A DNA stretch of 64,000 nt from Candidatus Binatia bacterium. GTDB lineage: Bacteria > Desulfobacterota > Binatia > UBA12015. The notes under the pieces were generated by a model. That model made no database searches. It had not been told where the DNA came from and saw only the letters and a program-made list of their open reading frames with translations. The position numbers and the translations under genes were made by a program. The stretch's first letter is position 1. Each line of letters begins with the position of its first letter. Positions 1 to 8,210 of this stretch are shown here, in pieces. Location of the stretch: NCBI GenBank assembly GCA_029248525.1, contig JAQWJE010000013.1:62001-126000 (forward strand), in the 5' to 3' direction.

Positions 1-4
1 CGCG

Positions 5-820
5 TCAAGCAGCTGTCGCGACCGCGGGTCGGCTCGGGAATCCCCACACAACTTCGCCCATGCCGGCGTTGCCTTTGCTCCCCTTGAGGATCGCAATCCC
101 GGTCGGGTGGAAGGCTGCCGGCTCGGGGATTCCGAGGCGCTGGCGCACTTCGTCGAGCGGCAGCGGCAGGAGTTCTTCGTAGCGGACCTGAGGCAGGGTT
201 TTGGCCAGAGTGCGCCCGCGACGCCAGGCCTGGAACAAATAGCGTCCCCAGGTCGCGGTCTTGAGGTTGGGTTGGACAAAGACTGAGGCCATCGCGATGA
301 AGGCCATGCCCGGGTTGGGGAATTGCGAGACTGAAAAGGCGAGGTTCGCGGCTTCGCCGGCCTCGTCCATGCCGTAGCCGCTCAGAACGTGCCAGAGGTC
401 GTGCTGATCGCGCAGGCGCTGGCCGAAAAATTCTCGATTGGGATCGATTTCCAAATCGTCCGGGCGATCCAGGCGCTCTCGCGCAATCTCGCCGGCCTCC
501 ATCAATCCCGCTGGGGTGATTCCGCCGCGTTGCATGAAGTCCGCATAGACCTGCCCGAAGGATCCTTCGGGCAGCCGCTGAAGGGCCTCCCGATCGGACA
601 ACGTCGCAAAAAGGTCGGGTCGATCCCGAAGCAGCTGCTGGCCACCGGAGGATTTGTAGAAGCGCTGGTAGGCTTTCTCGAAACTGGGCCCCGCGAGAGC
701 ATTGATGATCTCGATGATATCATCGGTTCTCTCGGGGTTTTCGATCACGCGCCGGATCACTCGAAAGGCTAAAGGCCAGTCTCTCTTGGGAATTTCGTAA
801 CGGGGGGGATCGTTTTTCAT
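5..820 (-). CDS. COQ4-like ubiquinone biosynthesis protein
   Basis: A 271-residue protein that I read as a COQ4 homologue. COQ4 proteins act in coenzyme Q biosynthesis, as a scaffold and in recent work as a head-group decarboxylase. The family's metal motif HDxxH-x11-E is intact at H140, D141, H144 and E156, inside 'QHDLWHVLSGYG'. The protein is soluble, with no signal peptide, and its length fits the family. The stop codon lies 5 bases into the window, so the gene is complete. AGGTGA sits a few bases before the ATG. No other quinone gene is visible in the window. The family assignment is solid; whether this organism makes ubiquinone or another quinone cannot be read here. Confidence 0.82.
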   Translation of the reverse strand: MKNDPPRYEIPKRDWPLAFRVIRRVIENPERTDDIIEIINALAGPSFEKAYQRFYKSSGGQQLLRDRPDLFATLSDREALQRLPEGSFGQVYADFMQRGGITPAGLMEAGEIARERLDRPDDLEIDPNREFFGQRLRDQHDLWHVLSGYGMDEAGEAANLAFSVSQFPNPGMAFIAMASVFVQPNLKTATWGRYLFQAWRRGRTLAKTLPQVRYEELLPLPLDEVRQRLGIPEPAAFHPTGIAILKGSKGNAGMGEVVWGFPSRPAVATAA

Positions 821-897
821 TTTATCACCTGATGCTTCGTCTCTGTTTTCGGGTCTTGCCGACGGGAGAACCTCTGCCGCAAAGCGATGCTGCTTGC

Positions 898-1053
898 CTA
901 GGATTCGCTGGCCGGGATCTGGAGCACGAGGGCTTCCCGATCATCCAACCAAAAGTTTACCCCCACAATCAGGGTGATCACACCCCCGAGGAGTCCGATC
1001 GGTGAAAGTCCGGTGGTGAACAGTCCTAAAAGCGTTGCCAATGTAATTGTCAT
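898..1053 (-). CDS. small single-pass membrane protein
   Basis: A 51-residue protein of unknown function. It is almost entirely hydrophobic from residue 3 to about 33 (LATLLGLFTTGLSPIGLLGG and on), then has a short polar tail starting 'WLDDRE'. This is enough for one long or two short membrane helices. I chose this start because GGAGG lies eight bases before this ATG. An in-frame ATG two codons upstream is too close to GGAGG, and a longer in-frame extension lacks a ribosome site. It lies between the COQ4-like gene and the divergent bioF, with no overlap. I recognise no family. Confidence 0.5.
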   Translation of the reverse strand: MTITLATLLGLFTTGLSPIGLLGGVITLIVGVNFWLDDREALVLQIPASES

Positions 1054-1199
1054 ATTCATAACCTCCGATGCTCTGACCAATGCAGTTCCTGTGCCAACGA
1101 GTTCGGCGCCCCTGAGGGTTGGTAAATAAGGGCTTTCGCGCGGGGATCCCAAGCGGTCTGCCTAATCCGTTGTGCAGAACTGTATGTTTCCATTGGCAG

Positions 1200-1238
1200 C
1201 CATGCGGTTGGTGAATCTTGCCGGATCCCATGCGGTTG
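1200..1238. repeat. 11-bp direct repeat before bioF
   Basis: CCATGCGGTTG occurs at 1200-1210 and again at 1228-1238, a period of 28 bases, ending 25 bases before the bioF start. Two identical 11-mers in a 210-base intergenic leader look like tandem regulator sites or a local duplication. They do not match the BioR or BioQ operator patterns I know. Function is inference only. Confidence 0.45.
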
Positions 1239-1263
1239 TGGGGATTTTGGGGTAGATTATCCC

Positions 1264-2427
1264 ATGACCTTGTCCCACGATCTCGGCACCGAGCTTGCCG
1301 CTCTCGAGGATCAGGACCTGCGACGAATCCGCCGGACGGTGGGCGGATTGCAAGGTCCGTCGATCGAGTTGCATGGCCGACGCGTCCTCTGTCTGGCTTC
1401 GAATAATTATCTGGGGTTGGCGGGCGATCCGCGCGTGGTTGCGGGCGGTGTCGCGGCACTCGAGGCGGGCGGCGCGGGTGCAGGAGCTTCGCCCTTGATC
1501 AGTGGCCATATGCAGGCGCATGAAGCCTTCGAGATCGCTCTGGCTGATTGGCAGGGAACCGAAGCGGCTTTGGTCTTTGGTTCGGGCTACCACGCCAATA
1601 TCGGCGTGATCGGAGCTCTGGTCGGAGCGGGAGACGTCGTTTTCAGCGATGAATTGAATCACGCCAGCTTGATTGATGGTTGCCGGTTGTCCAAGGCGCG
1701 GCGCGTGATCTACCGGCACCGCGATCTGGCGGACCTCGAGAGCAAGCTGCGCGAATCCCCGGGGCGAAGGCGCCTCATCGTTACAGACTCGGTATTCAGC
1801 ATGGACGGAGATCTCGCGCCCCTGGAAGGGCTGGTTTCCCTCGCCCGACAATATGATGCTGAAATCCTGCTCGATGAGGCTCACGCGGTGGGCGTCTTTG
1901 GTGACGAGGGTGGGGGGTATGCGGATGCTCTCGGCCTCGGAGCCGAGGTCGCGATACGGATGGGAACTTTGGGCAAAGCGTTTGGCAGCTACGGCGCCTT
2001 CGTCTCGGGTTCCCGCGAGTTGATCGATTTGTTGGTGAATCGCGCGCGAGCCTACGTGTTTTCAACGGGTCTACCGCCTGCGACCGTGGGTTCGGCGGCA
2101 GCGGCCCTCGAAATCATTCGCAGCGAACCTGAAATCCGCGAACGGCTCTGGCGCAATGCTCGCCGACTGCATGCCGGATTGGCCGAACGAGGGTGCGCGA
2201 TGCAACCCTTCGAGAGCCCGATTCTCCCCGTGGTCATCGGTAGTTCCGCCGACGTTCTGCATGTGGCGCAGCAGTCTCTTGCCGAGGGCGTTTTCGCGCC
2301 GGCGATTCGTCCGCCGACGGTCGCCGAAGGTACGGCACGGCTTCGCGTGACACCGATTGCCACGCATACCGAGGCTGAAATGGATGCCGCGGCGCATATT
2401 TTGAACGCCGCCAGAGAGCGTCGATGA
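1264..2427 (+). CDS. bioF: 8-amino-7-oxononanoate synthase (biotin)
   Basis: This PLP enzyme of the alpha-oxoamine synthase family condenses pimeloyl-ACP (or -CoA) with L-alanine in biotin synthesis. Visible landmarks are 'SNNYLGLAGDP' near residue 47, 'DEAHAVGVFG' at 204-213 with cofactor-ring residues D204 and H207, and the Schiff-base lysine K238 in 'TLGKAFGSYG'. Length (387 residues) fits. Glycine C-acetyltransferase and 5-aminolevulinate synthase have the same fold, but the following gene is bioD, which settles the call. The bioD start overlaps the stop as ATGA, so the two are translationally coupled. bioA, bioB, bioC and bioH are not in the window. Confidence 0.92.
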   Translation: MTLSHDLGTELAALEDQDLRRIRRTVGGLQGPSIELHGRRVLCLASNNYLGLAGDPRVVAGGVAALEAGGAGAGASPLISGHMQAHEAFEIALADWQGTEAALVFGSGYHANIGVIGALVGAGDVVFSDELNHASLIDGCRLSKARRVIYRHRDLADLESKLRESPGRRRLIVTDSVFSMDGDLAPLEGLVSLARQYDAEILLDEAHAVGVFGDEGGGYADALGLGAEVAIRMGTLGKAFGSYGAFVSGSRELIDLLVNRARAYVFSTGLPPATVGSAAAALEIIRSEPEIRERLWRNARRLHAGLAERGCAMQPFESPILPVVIGSSADVLHVAQQSLAEGVFAPAIRPPTVAEGTARLRVTPIATHTEAEMDAAAHILNAARERR

Positions 2428-3086
2428 AGGGCATCTTTCTGGTGACGGGCACCGATACCGGGTGCGGAAAGACTCACGTGAGTTGTGCCCTTCTAAATGC
2501 CTGGCGGAGGCAGGGGTACTCGGTCGCGGCCCGCAAGCCGGTGGAGAGTGGTTGCGCTGCCGACGGGGAGAATCTGGTGCCTTCCGATGCGGTCGCCCTC
2601 CGGATCGCGGCCGGCGCTACGGAATCACTCGAGACCGTCTGCGCGCTTCGACTGGAAGAGGCTCTCGCGCCCGGGATAGCGGCAGCGCGTGCGGGCACCA
2701 CCCTCGATCTGGAGGAAATTGCCGCATCCTATCGCAAGCGTGCAGATGCCGTAGATGCTCTTTTGGTGGAGGGAGCCGGCGGATTATTGGTACCTCTGGC
2801 CGGAGACATTGATTGCGTCACTCTCGCTGGGTGGCTCGGCGCCCGCTTGATCGTGGTGGTGGGCGTTCGGCTGGGAGGCCTCAACCACGCCCTGCTTACC
2901 TTGCAGGCGGCCCGTGCTCGGGATTGTCCGGTCGAGGGCGTCGTCCTGAACCACCTGCAAGAAACACCTGATTCGGCGACAGTGACATTCCGCGAATCTT
3001 TCGCCACACTTGATCCTGCGCCTATACTGGCAGAGATTCCCTTCGCCGATGATGGCATTGAACTCCTGGAAAGGTACCTCAAATGA
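2424..3086 (+). CDS. bioD: dethiobiotin synthetase
   Basis: This ATP-dependent enzyme closes the ureido ring of 7,8-diaminononanoate with CO2 to give dethiobiotin. The P-loop GTDTGCGKT is at residues 9-17, the substrate-side lysine K38 lies in 'RKPVESG', and 'VEGAGGLLVPL' with E116 supplies the second metal/phosphate loop. At 220 residues it has normal family length. It overlaps bioF at its start and the acyl-CoA dehydrogenase at its end, each by ATGA, so all three should be made from one message. Confidence 0.95.
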   Translation: MKGIFLVTGTDTGCGKTHVSCALLNAWRRQGYSVAARKPVESGCAADGENLVPSDAVALRIAAGATESLETVCALRLEEALAPGIAAARAGTTLDLEEIAASYRKRADAVDALLVEGAGGLLVPLAGDIDCVTLAGWLGARLIVVVGVRLGGLNHALLTLQAARARDCPVEGVVLNHLQETPDSATVTFRESFATLDPAPILAEIPFADDGIELLERYLK

Positions 3087-4774
3087 TTCTTCTCGACCCT
3101 CGTAAATTGAACAAGAAATACGAAGATCCTCGATCGACCGAGGTCATGGAAAAAACGATCGATTTTTTCGAGAACAAAGGGAAGAAGAACCTGCTGAAGG
3201 ACTACTACGGCCAAGGTTGGTATGATGATTTCATCACCTACGCCGGCAAGGAAGGCCTTTTTGCGACCATCAGCACGCCCAAGGGCTATGGTGCCGACGA
3301 CTCTCGTTGGGACACTTGGCGCATCTGTGAGTTCGCCGAGATCCTGGGCTTCTATGGCCTTCAGTATTGGTACGTCTGGCAGGTCTCCGTTCTGGGCCTC
3401 GGTCCTATCTGGATGAGCGATAACGAGGAAGTCAAAGAGAAGACAGCGCGCTATCTCGAAGAAGGGGGGATCTTCGCCTTCGGTCTTTCCGAGAAAACGC
3501 ATGGTGCGGACATCTACTCTACCGAAATGGCCCTCGAGATCGTGGACGAGGGACGCTACGTCGCCAACGGGCGGAAATACTATATCGGCAACGGCAACAA
3601 GGCTTCGATCGTTTCCACCTTCGGTCGACTCGGCGAGGACTATGTCTTTTTCGCAGCGGATCCGAAGCACGAAAATTACGAACTGGTCAAGAATGTCGTT
3701 GCCAGTCAGAACTATGTTTCTGAGTTTGCGCTGAACGATTACCCGGTGACCGAAGCGGATATTCTGCACAAGGGGCAGGACGCTTGGGATGCAGCCTTGA
3801 ACACCGTGAATATCGGCAAGTTCAATCTGGGCTGGGCCTCCATCGGTATTTGCACCCACGCCTTCTACGAAGCGATCCAGCACTCAGCGAATCGGATCCT
3901 CTACGGGATGCCGGTGACGGATATGCCTCATGTCCGCAAGATGTTTGTGGATGGGTGGGTGCGCCTGATCTCGATGAAGCTTTTTGCATTGCGTGCGTCG
4001 GATTATCTCCGGGCGGCCTCACCCGAGGACCGCCGCTACCTTCTCTTTAATCCGATGACCAAAATGAAAGTGACCACCCAGGGTGAGGAGGTTGTGGACC
4101 TTGTCTGGGACGCAATTGCCGCCAAGGGATTTGAGCGAGACCAATATTTCTCGCAGGCAGCGATCGATATTCGAGCGCTTCCGAAGCTTGAAGGTACCGT
4201 GCATGTGAATATCGCCTTGTTGGTGAAGTTCATGCCCAATTACTTCTTCAATCCGGGCGAATTCCCCGAGGTTCCGCAGCAGAACGCGGCGGTGAACGAC
4301 GATTTCCTCTTCGAGCAGGGCCCGACTCGGGGCCTCAGCGGCATTCAGTTCCACGACTATAATGAGGCGTTCGAACTTTTCGATACCCCGAACGTGCAGC
4401 TGTTCCGGCGCAAGATCGAAGTCTTCAAGGGAATGCTGCAGGATTGTCCGCCGACCAAAGAGCAAAGTCGCGATGTCGATTACCTTCTCGCTGGTGGCCA
4501 GATCTTTGCGCTGATTGTCTATGGCCAGTTGATCCTGGAAAACGCCAAGATCCACGGCCTCGGCGACGATCTCGTGGACGAAATGTTTGACGTATTCTGT
4601 CGCGACTTCTCTCGCTACGCGCTCGAACTACACGACAAGCCCGGAACCAACGATGACCAGATGGCGCGATGTCTTCAGATGCTGGAGAAACCGAAAGCCA
4701 ACGATGCCCGCTACCAACGTGTCTGGGAAGAACACGTCCATCCCCTGAAGGATGGCTACGTCATGTCTGACTGA
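3083..4774 (+). CDS. large acyl-CoA dehydrogenase, coupled to bioD
   Basis: A 563-residue member of the acyl-CoA dehydrogenase superfamily: FAD enzymes that put a trans-2 double bond into acyl thioesters. 'FGLSEKTHGADI' (residues 133-144) is the flavin-side motif seen elsewhere as 'LTEPxxGSD', followed by the beta domain 'ANGRKYYIGNGNK'. E370 in 'PKLEGTVHV' aligns with the catalytic Glu of the canonical YEGT motif. The C-terminal part is longer than in ordinary 380-residue enzymes. The gene starts inside bioD (ATGA) and its last 14 bases overlap the convergent channel gene. Its substrate is unknown. A role in supplying or salvaging a pimeloyl-type precursor is only suggested by position; a general fatty-acid role is equally possible. 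Confidence 0.8.
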   Translation: MILLDPRKLNKKYEDPRSTEVMEKTIDFFENKGKKNLLKDYYGQGWYDDFITYAGKEGLFATISTPKGYGADDSRWDTWRICEFAEILGFYGLQYWYVWQVSVLGLGPIWMSDNEEVKEKTARYLEEGGIFAFGLSEKTHGADIYSTEMALEIVDEGRYVANGRKYYIGNGNKASIVSTFGRLGEDYVFFAADPKHENYELVKNVVASQNYVSEFALNDYPVTEADILHKGQDAWDAALNTVNIGKFNLGWASIGICTHAFYEAIQHSANRILYGMPVTDMPHVRKMFVDGWVRLISMKLFALRASDYLRAASPEDRRYLLFNPMTKMKVTTQGEEVVDLVWDAIAAKGFERDQYFSQAAIDIRALPKLEGTVHVNIALLVKFMPNYFFNPGEFPEVPQQNAAVNDDFLFEQGPTRGLSGIQFHDYNEAFELFDTPNVQLFRRKIEVFKGMLQDCPPTKEQSRDVDYLLAGGQIFALIVYGQLILENAKIHGLGDDLVDEMFDVFCRDFSRYALELHDKPGTNDDQMARCLQMLEKPKANDARYQRVWEEHVHPLKDGYVMSD

Positions 4775-6218
4775 CCGGGGAGGGGTTCACGGCGCGTAGG
4801 TCGGAGCCCGTGGGGCTTTGGAATACGCGCAAGCCGAACTCGGGTGCTGCGGCCAGCAGGTGATCGAAGATATCAGCTTGAATATCCTCGTATTGGGCCC
4901 AACGGTTGTCGTTCGTGAATACGTAGAGCTCGATGGGCAAGCCGGCGGCCGTCGGCTCGAGGTGTCGGACAAGGAACGTGAAGCCTAATTGGTGAATTTT
5001 GGGGTGAGCGTGGAGATAGGCTGCGCAGTACGCTCGAAAAACACCCACATTGGTTTGTCGACGGAAGTTGATCTCGGCACGGTCCTTGGTCGCACATTCG
5101 GAGTTCCATGTTTCGATCTCGGAGATTTTCTTGTCGAGGTAATCGCCCAAAAGAGAAAAGCGACGAAAATTCTCGAGCATTTCAGTGTCCACAAATCGAA
5201 TCGAACTCATGTCGACATGAATCGACCGCTTGATGCGCCGACCGCCGGAATCGACCATGCCACGCCAGTTGACGACTGTTTTGGAAATCAGGTCGTAGGC
5301 AGGCACGTGTACCGTTGTTCGATCGAAATTCTGTACACGCACGGTCGTCAGCGTAATGCTGGTGACGTCACCATTGACCGGAGTTCCGTTGATTTCGATC
5401 CAATCGCCGACGCGCACCATATCATTCAGCGCGAGAACAATACCGGCGACCAGACCCAGGATCGTGTCCCGAAAGATCAAAACGACGACTGCGGTCAGGG
5501 CACCGAGACCGGACAGGAAGAAGATCGGGGTTCGGTTGAAGATGACGCTCAGGGCGCAAAGGATCGCGATCAGGGCGAGGAAGAGCTTGGAGGCTTGCTC
5601 GATGGTGTTCAGCGGCAGCGAGTTCATCTCGGGACGAAGCTGGAGCAGTCCCAGCACAAGTCCGACGATGGCATTGCAGAGTGTAAGCAGGATCCAGATG
5701 CCGTAGAGTTCGATGATCAGAAGAAGCGCGCCGTCGAAGCCGAGGACTTCCATGATCGGCATGGCGCCTGCCAGCAGCGCCAGAGGGGCGATATGGGCGA
5801 GGCGGTCAAGAACCTTCTCTTCCTGAAAGACGCGAGCCCAGTCTTTGCTCCATCGGCTGAGCAGCTTGACGAGAACGAGCGGGATGATCCGCGCGGTCAG
5901 CCGAAAGACGAGATTCGCGAGAACCGCGAGAGCAATCAGGCTGACAAGTGCCGATATGAATGCCGGCCATGGATCCGGAATGCCCAATGAGCCAAGCCAA
6001 TCCGCAAAACTGGCATACGCCTGCGCAACATATTGCGAGCCTCCGGCTGACTGGAGCCGAGCGACGGTTGCCTGCTGGAACCCCGTGAAAGCTGCGGTGG
6101 GGCTGGGCAAGGGCGAAGGGGTCGGGGTCAATGCGATGGTGGCGATCGGCGACGCGACGGGTGCCAGGTTTGCGGCTTCGACCGCAGCGACCGCGGGCGC
6201 ACTCATTTCATTGGGCAT
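4761..6218 (-). CDS. MscS-family mechanosensitive channel (YbdG-like)
   Basis: A 485-residue small-conductance mechanosensitive channel homologue that would protect cells against hypo-osmotic shock. After a Pro/Thr/Ser/Ala-rich N-terminus (residues 1-60, including 'TPTPSPLPSP') come about five hydrophobic helices between residues 85 and 260. The pore helix and MscS beta domain follow ('FRDTILGLVAG', then 'VGDWIEING'). The segment 'VNWRGMVDSGGRRIKRSI' is typical of the YbdG branch. It follows the S9 peptidase gene by 58 bases on the same strand. The stop lies inside the end of the convergent acyl-CoA dehydrogenase gene. The exact start is uncertain, since a second ATG lies at codon 5 and neither has a clear ribosome site. 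Confidence 0.88.
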   Translation of the reverse strand: MPNEMSAPAVAAVEAANLAPVASPIATIALTPTPSPLPSPTAAFTGFQQATVARLQSAGGSQYVAQAYASFADWLGSLGIPDPWPAFISALVSLIALAVLANLVFRLTARIIPLVLVKLLSRWSKDWARVFQEEKVLDRLAHIAPLALLAGAMPIMEVLGFDGALLLIIELYGIWILLTLCNAIVGLVLGLLQLRPEMNSLPLNTIEQASKLFLALIAILCALSVIFNRTPIFFLSGLGALTAVVVLIFRDTILGLVAGIVLALNDMVRVGDWIEINGTPVNGDVTSITLTTVRVQNFDRTTVHVPAYDLISKTVVNWRGMVDSGGRRIKRSIHVDMSSIRFVDTEMLENFRRFSLLGDYLDKKISEIETWNSECATKDRAEINFRRQTNVGVFRAYCAAYLHAHPKIHQLGFTFLVRHLEPTAAGLPIELYVFTNDNRWAQYEDIQADIFDHLLAAAPEFGLRVFQSPTGSDLRAVNPSPVSQT

Positions 6219-6276
6219 GAGAGCTTGTACAACGCCCGCCAGCCCGGGTCGAGTTCTCTCGGCCGGGCGGTTTGGC

Positions 6277-8181
6277 TCAGTCCGGATTTCGGATGCCCAG
6301 GACCTCCCTGAAGAATTTCAATTCGGCGCCGAGAACGGCACTGATCGATTCGGCGCGCCGAAAGCCATGGCCCTCGCCGGCCAAAGGCATATATTCGACG
6401 CGAATCCCCTTCGCCTTGAGTGCGGCGACCATTTCCTCGGCCTGATTGGGTGGGACGACCTTGTCCTCCAGGCCCTGAAAGAAGATTACCGGACAACCGA
6501 GTCGGTTGGTATGCGCGATAGGGGACCGTTCCCGGTAGACGGCCTCGCCCGCAGGCCAGGGTGCTACCAGCGAGTCCGTATACCTTGACTCGAATTTATG
6601 CGTGTCGCGCGCGAGTGCCGCCAGATCGCCGATGCCGTAATGGCTGGCACCGCAGGCGAAAGTCTCGGTGAAGGTGAGCGCGGCCAAAGTTGTATAGCCG
6701 CCGGCACTGCCGCCACTGATGGTCAGCCGGGAGGGATCGACCGATCCTCTTGCGGCGAGGAATTTGGCGGCGCTCTCGCAATCGTCGACATCATGGATGC
6801 CCCAATTTCCCTTCAGAGCATCCCTGTATGCACGCCCGTACCCGGTGCTTCCGCGATAATTGACATCGACGACGGCGAAACCTCGGGTCGTCCAGAATTG
6901 GATTCGGGGGTCGAAGTCGGGCCGCGCGGCTCCCGTCGGCCCGCCGTGCGATTTGACGCGAAGGGGAGGGAGTTCGCCGGGGGGCGCTTCGAAATCAGGG
7001 TTGCGGGGCGGATAGTAAAAAGCGAAGGCCACCTCGCCATCGCCGGTCGGGATCTCTACAGGTTCCGGGATCGAAACGAATTCAGGGTCGAGGATACGTG
7101 CGCCGGACTCGCGCAGGATTTCGATGCTTCCGTCTCCAAGATCGAGTTGTGCGAGAGCTGAGGGACCGCTGCTGCGACTTCCAATGAAGCTGGCGCGTCC
7201 TTCGCACACCCGAAGCCCGTCGAAGCCGCTGAATTCGGTCGTCAGAACTTGAAGCTCGCCGCTGGCGATCTGCAGTCGCGCGAGGTTCCAAAAACCATCC
7301 CTGCCAAAGGTGCAAATGATTTCCTCCGTACCGACGAAGGCATAGGTGCGCATTCCGAATACCCACTGCGGCAGTCCGAATTCGGCGTCCATCGCGCAGA
7401 GATTGCGCGGCCCGGACGGCTCCATTCGGTAGAGATTCCACCAGCCGGAGGCGTCGGAAACAAAATGAAGGATACCGTCGGGCGACCATTCTGGCTGAAA
7501 TACCGATTGATTCGACCCACCCATGATTTGCTCGGGCTCGCCCGGGTGGCCGTCGGCGTCGAGGGTGACTTGCCAGAGCTCGGAATCATCCCAGGGCATA
7601 TTGGGGTGATCCCACGCAATCCATGCCAGATTGCGGCCATCGGGCGAGATTCGCGGTGCCGCAACGAAGTCGCGTCCGGTGACGATCGGCACGATCTCGC
7701 TGCCATCGAGAGCAATCCGGACGATCTCGTTGGCGGGCTCGCCCTCGCGGGTATGGTCTTCCCGGACACAGAAAAGAAAGCGGTCGTCCGGCGAGAGGCT
7801 GATATCCGTCCAGGAAAATCGGCCTTCGGGTGTCAGGGGTACGCGCCCCTCGCCGTTCAGGTCCATCGTGTAGAGGCGTCGATCGCGATCCGACGAGTAG
7901 ACGATTCGATGCTCGCTCGCCGCCAGCGCCCCGCCGCCATATTCATGGACCCTTGTGCGGACACTTCCGTCCGGTGCCAGCAGGTCCTGAACGAGTCCCT
8001 CTGACGAGCGGGCGAGGAGAGCGACGCGCCCCCCTTCGGTCGGTCGAGACTCGGTCCATAGAAGGGATTTCCGCAGCGGGTGAGGTGCGCCCAAGCCTAC
8101 CTGATCGGCAAGCATGGCCTGCGATGAAAGAGGAGAGGTCCAGGCCCCGAAGGGAGCGATTTTTTTTGTTGGAGTCGTCAT
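6277..8181 (-). CDS. S9 prolyl-oligopeptidase family peptidase
   Basis: A 634-residue serine peptidase of the S9 family (dipeptidyl/acylaminoacyl peptidase type). The N-terminal half is a WD-like beta-propeller with repeated segments such as 'LDGSEIVPI' and 'SPDGRNLAWIAWD'. The C-terminal alpha/beta hydrolase domain carries the triad: S492 in 'GGSAGGYT', D573 in 'QGLEDKVVP' and H605 in 'GEGHGFR'. No signal peptide is visible, so it is probably cytoplasmic. I start at the ATG at 8181. A TTG 12 codons upstream would overlap the divergent pgm start, and a GGAGG between the two fits neither well. It is divergent from pgm by 29 bases. Confidence 0.88.
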   Translation of the reverse strand: MTTPTKKIAPFGAWTSPLSSQAMLADQVGLGAPHPLRKSLLWTESRPTEGGRVALLARSSEGLVQDLLAPDGSVRTRVHEYGGGALAASEHRIVYSSDRDRRLYTMDLNGEGRVPLTPEGRFSWTDISLSPDDRFLFCVREDHTREGEPANEIVRIALDGSEIVPIVTGRDFVAAPRISPDGRNLAWIAWDHPNMPWDDSELWQVTLDADGHPGEPEQIMGGSNQSVFQPEWSPDGILHFVSDASGWWNLYRMEPSGPRNLCAMDAEFGLPQWVFGMRTYAFVGTEEIICTFGRDGFWNLARLQIASGELQVLTTEFSGFDGLRVCEGRASFIGSRSSGPSALAQLDLGDGSIEILRESGARILDPEFVSIPEPVEIPTGDGEVAFAFYYPPRNPDFEAPPGELPPLRVKSHGGPTGAARPDFDPRIQFWTTRGFAVVDVNYRGSTGYGRAYRDALKGNWGIHDVDDCESAAKFLAARGSVDPSRLTISGGSAGGYTTLAALTFTETFACGASHYGIGDLAALARDTHKFESRYTDSLVAPWPAGEAVYRERSPIAHTNRLGCPVIFFQGLEDKVVPPNQAEEMVAALKAKGIRVEYMPLAGEGHGFRRAESISAVLGAELKFFREVLGIRNPD

Positions 8182-8210
8182 CGGATGACTTGGGTGGTAC
8201 CTCCTGATCG

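Noticed and set aside
1054-1263. BioR or BioQ operator before bioF
   Set aside because: I looked for the known inverted patterns and saw none; only the direct repeat is present.
2729-3883. 384-codon minus-strand frame
   Set aside because: It is antisense to bioD and the acyl-CoA dehydrogenase, both well supported. The translation has no recognisable motif and no ribosome site; it comes from GC-rich third positions.
4761-4774. Sequencing error at the convergent 14-base overlap
   Set aside because: Both frames keep family-like C-termini, and several other junctions here overlap or abut, so the overlap fits the genome's style.
4989-5990. 333-codon plus-strand frame
   Set aside because: It mirrors the MscS-type gene. 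Its translation is rich in Asp, Gln and Arg, as expected from the complement of membrane-helix codons, and shows no family.
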